This document shows positions 33,653 through 45,780 of a stretch of 64,000 nucleotides of DNA, in pieces (the stretch's first letter is position 1; each line of letters begins with the position of its first letter). The position numbers and the translations under genes were made by a program. The notes below the pieces were generated by a model, which worked only from the letters and a program-made list of their open reading frames with translations, was not told the origin of the DNA and did no database searches. Source of the DNA: Cryptomeria japonica (lineage: Eukaryota; Streptophyta; Pinopsida; Cupressales; Cupressaceae); assembly GCF_030272615.1 (NCBI RefSeq), contig NC_081406.1:245637218-245701217 (forward strand). The letters are read 5' to 3'.

Positions 33653-35760
33653 ATGAGCAGCAACAGAAGTGACAATCATGAGGGTACTGAGAGTGAAAAT
33701 GAAATGACAATGTCAATAGACCTTTCTTCTACATCTGAAAATCCAACCTCAGATTCTACTGCACAAAACCATTTTGAATGCCCTACACCCTCTCTTCAAA
33801 AGTTTGTAAAAGGCCCTTTCAACCCCAAGAAACCATTGCTTCAGTTTGCCACAAATGTGACCCCCAATAAGGGCAAAAATACAGGGGGCAACAAGAAGTA
33901 GCTTTGTATGGGAGTTCTACTAGGGTTACAGGCCATCCATGGATGAGAGTGGAAAAGGTGTTAGAATTTGTGAGAAAATAACATTGGAACAGCAAAATGA
34001 AATGGCAAAATTGGTTGGAGTAAGGACAAAACCATTACAATCCGCAATAAGAAACATCCAGCATCTATTGATTTGCATGCCTCTTCCAATGTATTAGTTG
34101 GAGAGAGTGGGCGATAGAGGGAAGAGGAAAGCAAGTAAAAAACTTTAGTGATGGGGTTAATAAATGTGCAAAAATGTGAGCAAGATGATGCAGTGGCCAA
34201 ATTCTTTTATTCACATGCTCTTCCATTTCATTTGGGAAGGTCACCTTAATTCAGAACTATGGTGAGAGATATATTGACAGTTGGACCCTCTTATGCCCCG
34301 CTTGGAAAACATAGATTATGTACCTTCCTCCTTGACAAACAATATTCAAAAGCTATATTGATGATGGAGGAGATGAGACAAACATGGATTAGGATTGGAT
34401 GTTCCATTTTCATGGATGGGTCGACTGATATTCGACATAGGCCACTCATTAATGTTACTGTTACATGCCAATGCTACTGTTCATACTTTATTAGAGCTAT
34501 TGATTGTTCCTGGAAAAGTTAAGGATGCCGATTTCTAGTTTGGCATTTTGAAGGAGGCCATAGAGGAGGTTGGGCCTTCTAATGTTGTGTAGGTTGTGAC
34601 AGATTCAGCTCGTGTTTGTAAGCTAGCTGGTTTGATGATTGAGAGTGCTTACAAACATATTTTCTAGACTCCATGTTGTGTACATCCTTTGAATAATTCA
34701 CTGAAAGGCACTGGCAAAATGGATTGGTTGAAGGCAGCAATGGCAGAGGCTAGAGACACGCAAATGTTTGTATGTAACCATCACACTTCACTTGCACTAT
34801 TCCGTTGTTATTCAAAGAAAGAATTCCTCAAACCAGTTGAAACTAGATATGCTAGCTATTTTATTTGGTTGGAGAGGATGTTGGAGGTGCAGGATGCCCT
34901 AAAATCCATGGTTGTTTGTCCAGACAAGAAAAGGTGGCCTCAATCAAAGACAAATGAAGGGAAGGCAATTAGAGATAGAGTACTTGATGAGTCTTGGTGG
35001 GCCAATATCAAGTAAGAAATTTGAATTTTTTTATTTTTTTTTAATTTGTTACACTTTGATTTACATTTTGTATTTTAAAAGTTTTAATTTTTAAATGTTG
35101 ATTGCAGATATATTTGCTCTATCATATCACCAGCTGTGGGGATGATCCAGTATGCAAATACAAACTCTCCTAGCCTAGGAGAGATCTATGAGACTTTTGA
35201 TAGCAAGCTTGATCAAATGAAGCAAGCAGTTCATCAAAAGGGTCATAAATTACAATTCTATGAGGAGCATATTAGGCCTATTGTCACAAAGAGGTGGAAC
35301 ACAATGAAAACCCCTCTTCATATGCTTGCCTATGCTCTTAATCCGATGTGGCATGCACCTAGACCTGGCCGAGTTCTTCCTTCTAAGGATGAAGAGGTGA
35401 TAGAGGGGCTTACAGCAGCCCTTGCTAAAATGTATAGCAAAGACCAGGCAACCACTCTTCGAGTGCAATGACTTTAGTTTTCCAATCTTCAAGGTCCTAC
35501 ATTCAACAAACCAGAGGCTACGATGAATAGAGCCACCATTGCACAAAAATACCCCATTGGATGGTGGAAATTTAATGGGAGGGACACACCAGAATTGAAA
35601 CAACTTGCCATTCGTTTGCTCTCCCAAATTGCTAGTTCCTCTGCTACAGAGAGAAATTGATCCACCTATGGCTTCATCCACAACATTAAGTGAAACAAGC
35701 TTACTTCAAAACAAGCTGAAAAGCTAGTTGCAATTCATAGTGCCTTGAGACTTTAGGACA
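33653..35760 (+). pseudogene. hAT transposase with DUF659 and C-terminal dimerisation region
   Basis: The enzyme excises and reinserts hAT elements. Blocks in order: an N-terminal Ser/Thr/Glu-rich part (33653-33901); a decayed stretch to about 34200; the DUF659 core (GCSIFMDGSTDIRHRPLIN, then VVTDSARVCKLAGLMIES); a middle part with PVETRYASYFIWLERML; and a C-terminal hAT dimerisation region (PIGWWKFNGRDTPELKQLA, then SQIASSSATERN). In-frame stops include TAG 34536-34538 and 34590-34592 (Gln expected), TAG 34665-34667 (Trp expected) and TGA 35658-35660 (Trp expected). One intron is at 35012-35107. Not functional. Confidence 0.88.
35012..35107 (+). other. Intron in the hAT transposase pseudogene
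   Basis: GTAAGAAAT at the donor and TTGATTGCAG at the acceptor. Removing it leaves the reading frame continuous (WWANIK then YICSIISPAVG). 96 bp and T-rich, as expected of a plant intron. Confidence 0.85.
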
Positions 35761-36162
35761 GACATACTACTAAGTATCGATAGACTCTAGCAGTGTGATG
35801 GGATGTTGATCCTATAGATGTTAGGTAGAATAATGCGGCGGAGGTGCCACCAAGACTAGTCGGGCTGCCATTAAATGATCCACTTCTGCTAGAGGGTGAT
35901 AGTGACTCAGATAGTTCCGAGTCTTTGGATATTGATAGCTCGAATGAGGCTTAATTTCATAAATTCTTGTACAATGTATTTTGATGTTTAAGACTTTTGG
36001 ATGGATATATATATATACTGCTGTCCCATGTCGTCCCCTATTTTTGGCTCTCTATGAAACATCCTGGAAACGCTTCCCCTACTGTCCCCCCATCCCTATA
36101 ACGCCGTGGAACAGAGTGTGCTGCTAAATTATATTAAAGATGTAAATTCCAGCAAACATTGT

Positions 36163-36893
36163 TGGTAACCTGTACCTGTGGTACAAGGTTACCAGGAGAC
36201 GGGGGTACTTGGAGACTCCAAAGACTAGTACTGGTACTGGTACGACTAATTTTCAAAAATAGGAGACGGGGGTACTTGGAGACTCCAATTTTTTTTAAAT
36301 ATAATTTAATAATTTTCAAAAAATATAATGACAGGGAACTTTGAAAACAAGAGTGGTAAAGTTTAACATTAACATTAAAATTCAACAGAAATTGAAATTA
36401 AAATTGCTTATACTCCGATAACATAGATAGTGTAGATTGTTTAGTAAAAGTAAGGTAATATAGATGTTGAGCACACTCAATATTGTCGGCTAAATAGTAA
36501 AGGCAATTTCTCTTTAGACTATTACAATGATAAGAAATCAGTCCTCTCAAAAAGTCTACACTGTCAATAGATCCGATCCCTATAACTTTGCATGGATTTT
36601 TGTCTTCTTGTGAAACGGTTTCCTTATTAGTCATTTCCCTACGACTTGCTTTGCTGCAAGCTTATCTTATTTACTTGCTTTATTTATTTTTTTGCCTTTT
36701 TATTGCATTCTGCCCTAAGTTTTCTAGCTAGAGACGTCAATTTTTGGTTGGGAGACTTTGGAGATGGCAAAAGACAGCAGCCAAAGGCACCGTATGCATC
36801 AAGAAGTTTCTGGAGACGTCTCCGGTTCCAGCGACGCGTCTAAGTCTCCGGTACATGTCTCCAGGGGTAGGAGACGAGTCTCTTGGTAACTAT
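36163..36893. mobile_element. Candidate short inverted-repeat element with GGAGAC words
   Basis: Left end: GGTTACCAGGAGAC at 36187-36200. Right end: GTCTCTTGGTAAC at 36878-36890. They are an imperfect inverted pair about 700 bp apart. GGAGAC/GTCTCC words cluster at both ends only (36194-36285 and 36750-36885). The left edge is itself a hairpin (GGTAACCTGTACC, three bases, GGTACAAGGTTACC). No transposase inside; a MITE-like derivative is the likeliest reading. No clear target duplication. Confidence 0.5.
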
Positions 36894-37619
36894 GATATAT
36901 ATTAATTCCTAAATATTTGATTTAACGCACTTCATTTTAGCATTACCAATTATGATCTTCAATTAAAGTGATTTATATACAAGCAATTTCTCATAGCATA
37001 TCCTAATTTAGCATATCATCATAAATTCACAATATTGTTCAATTCAAAAATAAAATTAAACTTGCAGACAACAAACCTGTCAAGAATAATAATCTATAAA
37101 AATAAATTAGCAAATGATGGATACAAAAGGAATTAAAGCTACTAAAAGAGAAGCCTCCTAGTTTAGAGAAAGATCAAATAGAATAAAATCTACCATGATA
37201 AACGTATCAGAGAGAAAGAATGCACATGATGAGATGATCTCATGATACAACTGCAGAGCATTATTTGGAAAATTAAATGGTGGATTAAGGCGACTTAGGA
37301 TTAGGAAGTACTCTAAAAGCATTATAACATTAAGTTGTTGACTAATGCATTGAAGACGGGCTTGTTTAATAAGCCTAAGCATGCAACAATATTTTTTTCA
37401 TTCTAGGAAAAACCATACAACAACACACAACCTACGTATAACCAAGTGCTACCTTTAGCACAAGCAAAACTATGCAAGTACAAGACTAATAATATCAAAC
37501 AACGCTACATTAATCTAATAACCGCACTCTTCCCCCCCGCCCTCCCCTTAATGACTAAACCAAAAACAATTCCAAGTTTATCTGTAAACTTGATAAACTT
37601 ATCTCTACCAAGTGGTTTA

Positions 37620-38159
37620 GTCATTATCAGCAGTTTGCTTTGTTGTAACACAGGAATAAAGACATATGGCCTTATCATCAACCATCAAATGTAATGGTGA
37701 TGAATTTCAACATACTTTCTTCTAGCATTATAGACTCAGCTCTTCACAATCTTGAGTACATTCATGTTATCCTAGAAAAGGGGGGTGATGCTAATTGGTT
37801 AAGACGAAAATCACCCAATGTTGTTTGTAAGCACATTGTTTTACAATCTACACTAACTGCTACCATGTATTCAGTGGAGGATAAGGCAATTCTACTTTGA
37901 AGCTTGCTCTGCCAGGAAAACACATCAGAAGCAAGAGTGAAAACATAACTTGCTATAGACCGCCTTGAATCAACTGATCCAATCAAATTAGAATCAATAT
38001 ATATTATAAACTGTACGCACGAAGTCAACAGATTTCTAATATAGGATGCCAAAGTTGAGACACACTTTGACATGTTGCAGGACACATTTTGTAGCCTTCC
38101 AATACTCTTCTTGTGGTCTAGATATGATGTGAGAGAGAAAATTTCTACAAGTCGGGTAG
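37620..38159 (-). pseudogene. Ty1/copia RNase H remnant, C-terminal side
   Basis: Minus strand. The motif series SVDSRRSIASYVFTLASDV, FSWQSKLQSRIALSSTEY and, further on, VYNARRKYVEIHHHYI matches copia RNase H in order. A normally invariant Glu-Ala after STE is altered, and stops interrupt it. The reading continues on the other side of the solo LTR at 43158, so this is one copia copy cut by that insertion. Confidence 0.85.
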
Positions 38160-38679
38160 TGTTGTGATGTATTCACACATCGCCCCATTGCAAATGGGGA
38201 CCCCTACTTTTTTTGCTTTCTAGGGTTTTGTTTTCTAGGTCTTTTAGGGTTTTGTCTATTAGCCTTTGCTTGATGAGTGTTGTCAGGGGGATCGCTAGAT
38301 AGCAAGCTCTGCTTGAGCTAGGTTGAGTTAGTAGATGCTCCAGGTTAGGGTTTCTTTGAAAGTCTTCCTTAGGGCCTGGTTTTGCTCTTGTTGCTAATTG
38401 TGTCTTGCTTGGTGAGTGAGTATCATCCTTGAAGATCCGAGCTAGGTCAAGTCGGTGAGTGATGAAGTCTGGAATGTCCTGATCCTGAAATTTGACTAAG
38501 TCTGGAAAACTGAAGAATCCTCCAAAAACTAGAATTTGTATTATAACTCCTGGAGGTCCGAAACCACTCTCAAACATCCTGACAGTATATATGGAATATA
38601 ACTTAAAGTATAAATGTCACTTATACTTAAATGTTATATTTCATAAAATGATCCTGACGGAGAGGCTAAAATGTCAAAT

Positions 38680-41632
38680 TTTGCTCCTGACCCTTCCAAA
38701 GGGTCCAGAGCGAAAATTCACCAAGGACTCAGGATCTCACCTAAGTCAAAGAGTGGTTGAGCGAACGGGCAAGGATATAGAAGGAAATGGATCTAGGATT
38801 AAGTCTAAGACAAAGTCAAGTCAGTTTGAAGGTGAATTGAGCCTAGAATAGGAATTTCGCTCCTGACCCTTCCAAAGGGTCCAGAGCGAATTCCTCTACA
38901 AGACACTCCACCTTGACCCAAACTATAAGCTAACCCATTCCTAGGTTTGAATGAAGGAAAAGACACTTGTTTGAATGAAGAAATGTGAAAATGAAGCCAG
39001 GACTTGAGCTCAAAGAGGAATTTTGCTCCTGACCCTTCCAGAGGGTCCAGAGCGAAATTCTTAGAAGACCCCTTTTTCTTCCTTGTTTGCATTGAAAGTC
39101 TTGTTCCTTGATCATAGTGGGGGTAGACGGAAATGTTCTTGCCTTAGGGAGTGACTAAAAGAGATGAAGTTAAGGATTTTGGCCTAAAATAGGAATTTCG
39201 CTCCTGACCCTTCCAAAGGGTCCAGAGCGAAATTCTTCATAAGCCTCATTCACGTCTTTGCTTAGACTACCAACCTAGTTCCTTGGGCATAGTTGGAAGG
39301 AGAATGATATGTCTTTACCTTTTGAGGTGATAGAATGTAGAAAAAGTGAAGGAATTGAGCTAAAATTAGAATTTCGCTCCTAACCCTTCCAAAGGGTCTA
39401 GAGCGAAATTCTCCTTTTCTTCTATTTTGCTCTTTCATATGGCAAAGTTTTGGATTTTTGAGGCATGGTTGAGAAGGTTTGGATGCATGTTTGCCTTGGA
39501 GAGGAGGTTTAAGACTACAAAATGATGGAAATTAGCCTGAAGTAGGGATTTTGCCCCTGACCCTTCCAAAGGGTCCAGAGCGAAAATCCTCATAAACCTC
39601 ATTTTCTCCCTTGTTTTGACCAACGTTCTGGTTTCGAGGTGATGGAATGTTAAAATGTGAAGGATTTTGGCCAAGATTAGGAATTTCGCTCCTGACCCTT
39701 CCAAAGGGTCCAGAGCGAAAATCCTTATACACCTCAATTTATCACTTGTCAAGACCAAATTCCTAGTTTTTAAGGCATGTTTGGAATGTTCTAGCCTTAG
39801 GGAGTGGCTGGAGGTGAAAAAATGAAGGATTCTAGCCTAAAAGGTGAATTTCGTTCCAGACCCTTCCAAAGGGTCCAGAGCGAAATTCCTTACAAGCCTA
39901 TTTTTTGACCTTGCTTAGGCTTAAAACTTTGTTCCTTGGATGAGAAATGATGAAATTTATCTTGTAAGGAGGAATGAGATTGAAGAGATGAAAGATCAAG
40001 TCAATAATGAGAAATTTGCTCCTGACCCTTCCAGAGGGTCTAGAGCGAATTTTCTCAAAATCACCTTTTGCCCAATATCGTGCGAATGCAATTGCAAACT
40101 AAAGTGAATTGAGATGAAAGAGATCCTTAGGATTGACTTCAAGTGCCAGGAAATCATTGAAAGTGAAGGAATTGAGCCAAATAGTGAATTTCACTCCTAA
40201 CCCTTCCAGAGGGTCCAGAGCGAAATTCCTAAAATCACTTATTTTCCTTGAAAAGTCAAGTCAAACTTGGGTTTTTTATAGTTTGCATGAGTGTGAGGAT
40301 TGGTGTTCTTGCCCTTTTGAGGTTGGTTGAGGTTGAAAGATGGAGGAATAAGCCTAAAACAAGATTTTCGCTCCTGACCCTTCCAAAGGGTCCAGAGCGA
40401 AAATCCTAAAATCCACCTATTCCTTTCAAATTTGTGCCAAGCCATGCCTGGACCAAGGTGAAGGATGCCATTGAGATTGCCCTTGAATTGACTGTTGTCT
40501 CCAAAAATGATGATTTTGGGCTAGACGAAGAAATTCGCTCCTAACCCTTCCAAAGGGTCCAGGGCGAAATTCATTATGGGTCCCGTCCTTGGCCATGATT
40601 TCTAGCAAAATTCTCTCTTCTAGCCATTTTGAGGTCAAAACTTTGGTTCCTATGGCGTATATGGAAGTGGAGTGATGTATTTTTGCTTGGCAATGTAGAT
40701 TGGAGTTCAAGAAATGAAATTTCAAGCCTAGAGGAAGAAATTCGCTCCTGACCTTTCCAAAGGGTCCAGGGCGAAATTGTGCAAAACCTATCTTTTCCCT
40801 CAATTTTATGCCAAGTCTAGTGTGGATCAAGATTAAAGGTGTCCTTAGGCATGTCCTTGAAATGCCAAAAGTCGTCAAATATGAAGAAATGAGCTCAAAA
40901 CAAGAAATTCGCTCCTGACCCTTCCAAAGGGTCCAGAGCGAAATTCTTCAAACCATCCTTTTCTCCAAATTTTGAGTGAAGTCAGGCCTAGACTAGGGTG
41001 AGAGAAGCTGTTTGGAATGCCTTGGAAAGATTTTTGATCATTAAAAATGCAAATTTTGAGCTAAAAAGAGAATTTTGCTCCTGACCCTTCCAAAGGGTCC
41101 AGAGCGAAATTCTTCAATCTACCTATTTCCTCCTTGTGTCAAGTCGTGACTTTGAATCCTAAGGCGTGGTTGAGGTTGAAATGATGTTACTTTGCCCTGC
41201 AAGATGAATTGAAGTGAAGAAGATGAGGAATTGAGACCTAATACTTAAATTTCGCTCCTGACCCTTCCAAAGGGTCCAGAGCGAAATTCCCAATTTCACT
41301 TAAATTGCTCATGAAGAAGATCAGGAGATGGATTCCCAGACTTGGTGGAGAGAAGACTAGTGTATGCTTGCCTTGGAAGGCATTTTGGAGTAGAGGCATG
41401 ATAGATTTTGTCCTAAAATATAAATTTCGCTCCTGACCCTTCCAAAGGGTCTAGAGCGAAATTCTTAAAACCTCTCTTTTGCCCCAAATTTACATCAAAC
41501 TTGGTATTGGTTGAGAATATAAGGATCCTTAGGCATGCATCTAAGCAAGCGTAGTCGCAAAGTGAGGTCTAAATGAGCCAGGAATGCAAAATTCACTCCT
41601 GACCCTTCCAAAGGGTCCAAGGTGAAATTCTT
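38680..41632 (+). repeat. Array of 18 dyad units in giant LTR 1
   Basis: Eighteen tandem units whose hyperconserved core is a 31-bp imperfect palindrome: CGCTCCTGACCCT, a five-base loop, AGGGTCCAGAGCG, usually flanked by AATTT/AAATT. Cores start near 38680, 38853, 39018, 39193, 39369, 39547, 39681, 39846, 40012, 40186, 40363, 40530, 40738, 40904, 41070, 41247, 41422 and 41589. Spacing is mostly 165-178 bp. The spacers are related to one another but much more diverged than the cores. Confidence 0.93.
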
Positions 41633-41795
41633 ATGGAGCCTGTCCCTGGGAAGAATCTTGAGCAAACTTCATTTTGATGTCTTCTTGTTGATGATTTAAG
41701 GTATAAAATGCTATGTTAGAATAAATATGTTATGTGTCCTTAATCATCTTATGGTTTGTTTTGCAAATGAAAGAAGACCAGGCCAGGGCAAGGAC

Positions 41796-41862
41796 GACCT
41801 CTTCCAATCCAGCATCATCAGGGACGACCTTCTCCAGTCCAGCATTTCAAGGAAAGGTACAC
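41796..41862 (+). repeat. Short tandem duplication in giant LTR 1
   Basis: Two copies of a ~33-bp unit containing GGACGACCT..TCCA(A/G)TCCAGCAT. Confidence 0.8.
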
Positions 41863-42197
41863 CATCCATCCTGCACATCAAAGACAAAGGAGGTTAAAGC
41901 AAGGGTCCGTTGAAGAAGCCAATAGTTTCAGAAGAGTTAATTAAAGTTATCTTCTCAGCATCATCAAATTGAAACATCAACCAAGTTACAAGTGTCAGAC
42001 AGGGTGGCGTCCCAGTCATCATTCCTCCAGTTGGATTGGTCCACCTCAGCGTGTCCAGATTCAATGTACCTGACTCATTGGGGATGACACAAACTTCAAT
42101 GTACCTACCCCAGTTATCCATTGGTCGAATATTCCAGAGAAGACATGTGTCCAAATAATGCAATTATTTCATTGGCTAGAATTGAGTTTGTTGTAAC

Positions 42198-42290
42198 AAA
42201 CCCTAATTAGGGTTTTCATTGTAAAATCTCGGCCATTGATCTCAAATTGATCTGAGCCATTGAATTGTATTGAGAGCACTATATAAGCCC
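42198..42290 (+). promoter_or_regulatory. LTR 1 promoter: inverted telo-boxes and TATA box
   Basis: AAACCCTAATTAGGGTTT (42198-42215) is a perfect palindrome made of two telo-boxes head to head. CTATATAAG (42279-42287) is a good TATA box 64 bp downstream. The same pair at the same distance occurs in giant LTR 2. Telo-boxes are known plant promoter elements, bound by TRB-type Myb proteins. Confidence 0.7.
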
Positions 42291-43157
42291 TGGCTCCTCA
42301 TTTGTAAAAGCGAATAGTTAGTCAATAGTTGATAGTGGGTGAATAGTTAGCTAATAGTGAATAGTTAGCTGATAGAATAGAAATTAGAGTAAATTACGAG
42401 GACAAGGCAAGAAATTGTTGCCAGTGATTGTAAACAAACTCCATTTTCATTGAAGTTATGGTGAAGTGTGTTCTTTCGTTGCAATATGCATGGTCTCTTG
42501 TTGAATCTTCATTTTAGATGGTAAATAATTAGATTGAATGAAGAAAATTGTTGAATGCACCTATGTGGAATCCGTCTAGTCCATACCACTAGACCCTTAC
42601 TGATTGTAAGTGCGCCCTACGTGGTCAGCTGGCATAAAATGAGCTTAATCTTAAGTCGTTACACATCTATTGTTCATGCATTATCTTGAATGGTGATCAG
42701 TGTCTGATGGCATACAATTTGAACGTATTGGAAGCATCCCTTAGAAGATCGCACTGAGTTGGTGTCGGATTGTTCAAGCCTAATGGTGAGACCCAGCCCA
42801 GTAGGACTCCACCTAGTTATTCATCCATCTTCTTGCATTCTAGGTAGTAGAGTAGACTTCCTGAACCCTGCATCTTTTACCATTTGTTTGTCTTCCAGTT
42901 AGTAAATAGGACTTGTGATTCCAACAAATCAGACGTTCAGGTAATCGAGTGTAAGTCCCCTTGTGATTCCAGCAAATCACATCATACCACAAAGAGCTTA
43001 TCCACGAGTAGAGAACCTACATAACAGAACCTTGAAGTTTCTCCAATTGATCCTTTTTGCGATATCTTCATTCGGAAACTTTACTCAAGAGAGGATAAGG
43101 TACCCTAGGTATTTTATTCTGTGTTCGCATGTGCATAAAAAACACCTCAACAGGTAG

Positions 43158-43210
43158 TAGTGAGATAAATTACACTACCTGATGCAGGAGCATCCAGGCT
43201 TCTAGTGATC
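43158..43210 (-). pseudogene. Ty1/copia pol remnant, N-terminal side of the insertion
   Basis: Minus strand: SGSVIYLTTTR, the conserved G-S-L-x-Y-L-x-x-T-R-P-D stretch before copia RNase H. It reads straight into 38159 once the solo LTR is removed. Confidence 0.7.
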
Positions 43211-43345
43211 AATCATTTTCTTTTCTTTTCCTTGACAAAAATTTTGGTCTAGCTCATTGTTTTCTTTGTTTTGTTTGAGGTCTGTTTGGTTTCTACTGAT
43301 CTTCCTCAAATCTAAATCTGGTTGAGAACTGTAAGAGTTGGGCAT

Positions 43346-43806
43346 TGTTAGAACATAATGTTATTAACTTATTGGGGATCATACCCTTATAGCATTTATA
43401 TATTGTTCTAATATAAGGTTGTAAAACCTTATGTTCTAAAGCATATACCATTTAAAGATTATTAATCTAACATATATTAGATTAGAATTTATTTTCCACC
43501 ATTTCTCCTATGTTTGTGAATTTGGAGTGTTATAGTGAGTCATATCACTATGCACAAAAGATATTATTGGCCATGTGGACGTGAGGAGTGTCCCTATGTT
43601 CAGTCTATTTCTAATTGAGTCTATTTTGTAAGTGTTTTTATTAAAATAATGCCTTATGGATTTGATTTTACCCAAACGGGTTTTCCCATGTATATCTTGT
43701 GTAATGTGTAAAATTTATGGTTGTATAATTCTCATTTTATTTATTTTATATTTTATTTATAATGTTTAGTATCCTAAGATCCTAAATCCTAATATGGTAT
43801 TAGAGC
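43346..43806 (+). repeat. Candidate copia LTR with primer site
   Basis: A segment starting TGTTAGAACATAATG and followed at 43795 by TGGTATTAGAGC, one base from the tRNA-Met primer site. No partner LTR was found, so the limits and even the identity are tentative. Confidence 0.4.
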
Positions 43807-45396
43807 AGGCTAGGCTATACTAATCATTCTTACATGTTATACTAGAAGACATATTGAACTTGATAGTATGATTACAAGGTAAAATTTAATGCTTCTCTGT
43901 TTTGGGTTCATTTAAGCACTTCTTATGTTTAATTTTTAGAATCGGGTTTAACCTTTGATTGTGGAGCAAATTGAGCACCTTCATAGAAATAAAAGAGCCT
44001 TATTTTAACTTTTGAAATTTATACTTACCAAGTAGTCTTTCAGTACATTTAAGTAACTAGACAAAATATGGTTAATAAAACATTTCACAAAAACTGTAAG
44101 GACAATGTGATGTGTTAAATTGAGGGAATCTCTAATTTCTAGGCCTTGGAGAATATAAGGTTAGCCGATAAACACTAGTTTCAATGGGCACAAGAAGCCC
44201 ATTAACAGATAATTTCATTTGCTTCATCAAGTTACCTCTAAACATCATATCGCCTCTAGTCATAACAAGAAATGTAATGCATATTGCAAAGTGAAATGTA
44301 CTGAATCTGATAAAGAGATAGCTCTACACAAAATCTACAAGTTTCAATACAAGGACATAAAAGTTTTGAAGAAAGGAACATATTGATGACCAATATAGAT
44401 TAATATTATTAATATACTTATTCCATAAATATTATGAACATTATGAGAAAATGAAAATAGCTCTAAGGAGACACCATAGTAAAAATTTCTTGATTCTAAC
44501 ACAATTTGCACATCAGGTCACATAAAAAAATATTTCTAAATGCCAAATTATTTATATTCTTTTCCTAACATGATTTATAAAAAACCTCCATCAAATATAT
44601 TCATTAGCGAAGTATAGTTGGAAATATGACGAAGAAAGAGAATACAAATTATGGAGGAGATATAGATGTTATATAGACAATATATATTTTTATCTAGTAA
44701 ATCAATTAAGTGATGTGTCATTCCAACTTATACATTATTCATCCTATCGCAAATACCTCATATCCAAACAGGAGTGATAGTTAGATTTGGGGTATGACTC
44801 AACCAATATCATTTTTGGTGAATGGAGAAAATAAAATTGCAAAATTGAAAGAAAATAGACAAAAAGTGAAAAAGTGGAAAAAGGGCATAAAGGAAAGAAA
44901 GTTCATGTTTTTCCATTCTTGCATTTTGAGAAATTGGGCGCTTAGACCCTCTTCTTTGGAAATTGAAAATTGGTGGATTGGGATTGCTTTTTAAAGAATA
45001 AGCTTGGAGATTGCATTGAATGTAGGAGATGATGAGATGCTTGCATTGTGTGAGTGATTCTATTTTTCTTTCGAGCAAAAGTTGAAGAAATCATGTTTTG
45101 TATGAAATCAAAATAAGAGGTAAATACTAAATATCTATTCCATTTCTTTGTTTATTGTATTGTTTTGAGTTTTGGAGACCATGCTCATCCTTAAAGTAGC
45201 ATAGGACTTCTCTTTCCATATTTAAATTCAAGCAAACAGTTTGATTTTAATTGAAAAAAAAAAAAATGAAAATGCCCAATTTGTGCCCTTCCTATGGCAA
45301 AAAAAATCATAATGCTTGAAATGTGAATTTTGTTGTTTGAAATGGTTTTATGTTTTGTTTTTTGAATGTCTTATAAATTTTTTAAAATAGAGCTTT
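43807..45396. other. AT-rich stretch without recognisable genes
   Basis: No family motif on either strand. If 43346-43806 is an LTR, this would be its decayed interior. Confidence 0.35.
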
Positions 45397-45620
45397 CATT
45401 AATGGAATCTTGAAGAAAAATTCTGGTTTTTGTGTTATAAATTAGAAAATTTGAATTCCAAAATGAATTTTAAGTGAGATTCGGTGTCCCCTTAATGATT
45501 TTCTTTTTTCATTAATGGAATCTTGAAGAAAAATTCTGGTTGTGTTATAAATTAGAAAATTTGAATTCTAAAATGAATTTTAAGTGAGATTCGGTGTCCC
45601 CTTAATGGTTTTCTTTTGCA
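45397..45620 (+). repeat. 113-bp tandem duplication
   Basis: Two copies, 45397-45509 and 45510-~45616, both beginning CATTAATGGAATCTTGAAG and containing GTGAGATTCGGTGTCCCC. A third, more diverged copy is at about 45662-45780. Confidence 0.85.
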
Positions 45621-45780
45621 TTAAAATCATGTTCACTATTTTATGCATATTTGTGAAAATGAAGCTTTCATCAAATGGAGTTTTGAAGAAATTCTATGGT
45701 TTTTTGTGATAAAAATTATTTGAAATTAAATGAATTGGAATGGTAAAATTCAAGCCCCCTTAATTAATTTTTCAATGTGA

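Larger units (their letters stand above)
32990..36120 (+). mobile_element. hAT-superfamily DNA transposon, decayed
   Basis: A transposase pseudogene (33653-35760) is bracketed by GC-rich ends full of GGGGAC/GTCCCC words: 32998-33190 on the left and 36024-36110 on the right. CGTTTCCAGGATG occurs at about 33019 and, inverted, at about 36060-36073, giving a 13-bp inverted repeat. Outer termini and an 8-bp target duplication could not be fixed, so the limits are approximate. Confidence 0.65.
38160..43152 (+). mobile_element. Giant solo LTR 1 (4,993 bp)
   Basis: TGTTGTGATG...CCTCAACA, flanked by GGTAG at 38155-38159 and 43153-43157. It interrupts a copia pol frame that resumes on the other side, which confirms a single insertion with a 5-bp target duplication. 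No second LTR or internal region is present, so it is a solo LTR left by recombination. From 5' to 3' it holds: a start region with a short palindrome (CCCCATT..AATGGGG), an 18-copy dyad array (38680-41632), a short tandem repeat, a promoter region (42198-42290) and a 3' part homologous to giant LTR 2. Confidence 0.88.

Noticed and set aside
38805-40878. Repetitive open frames on the minus strand (phrases like RPGPFGRVRSEF and ALDPLEGSGAKF)
   Set aside because: They are translations of the palindrome core in different frames. The frame changes between units and stops occur in the spacers, so no protein is encoded.
38680-41632. CRISPR-like appearance: short conserved repeats with diverged spacers
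   Set aside because: Spacers are ~135 bp and related to each other, the units are in a plant LTR, and no cas genes exist. It is a tandem repeat with a conserved core.
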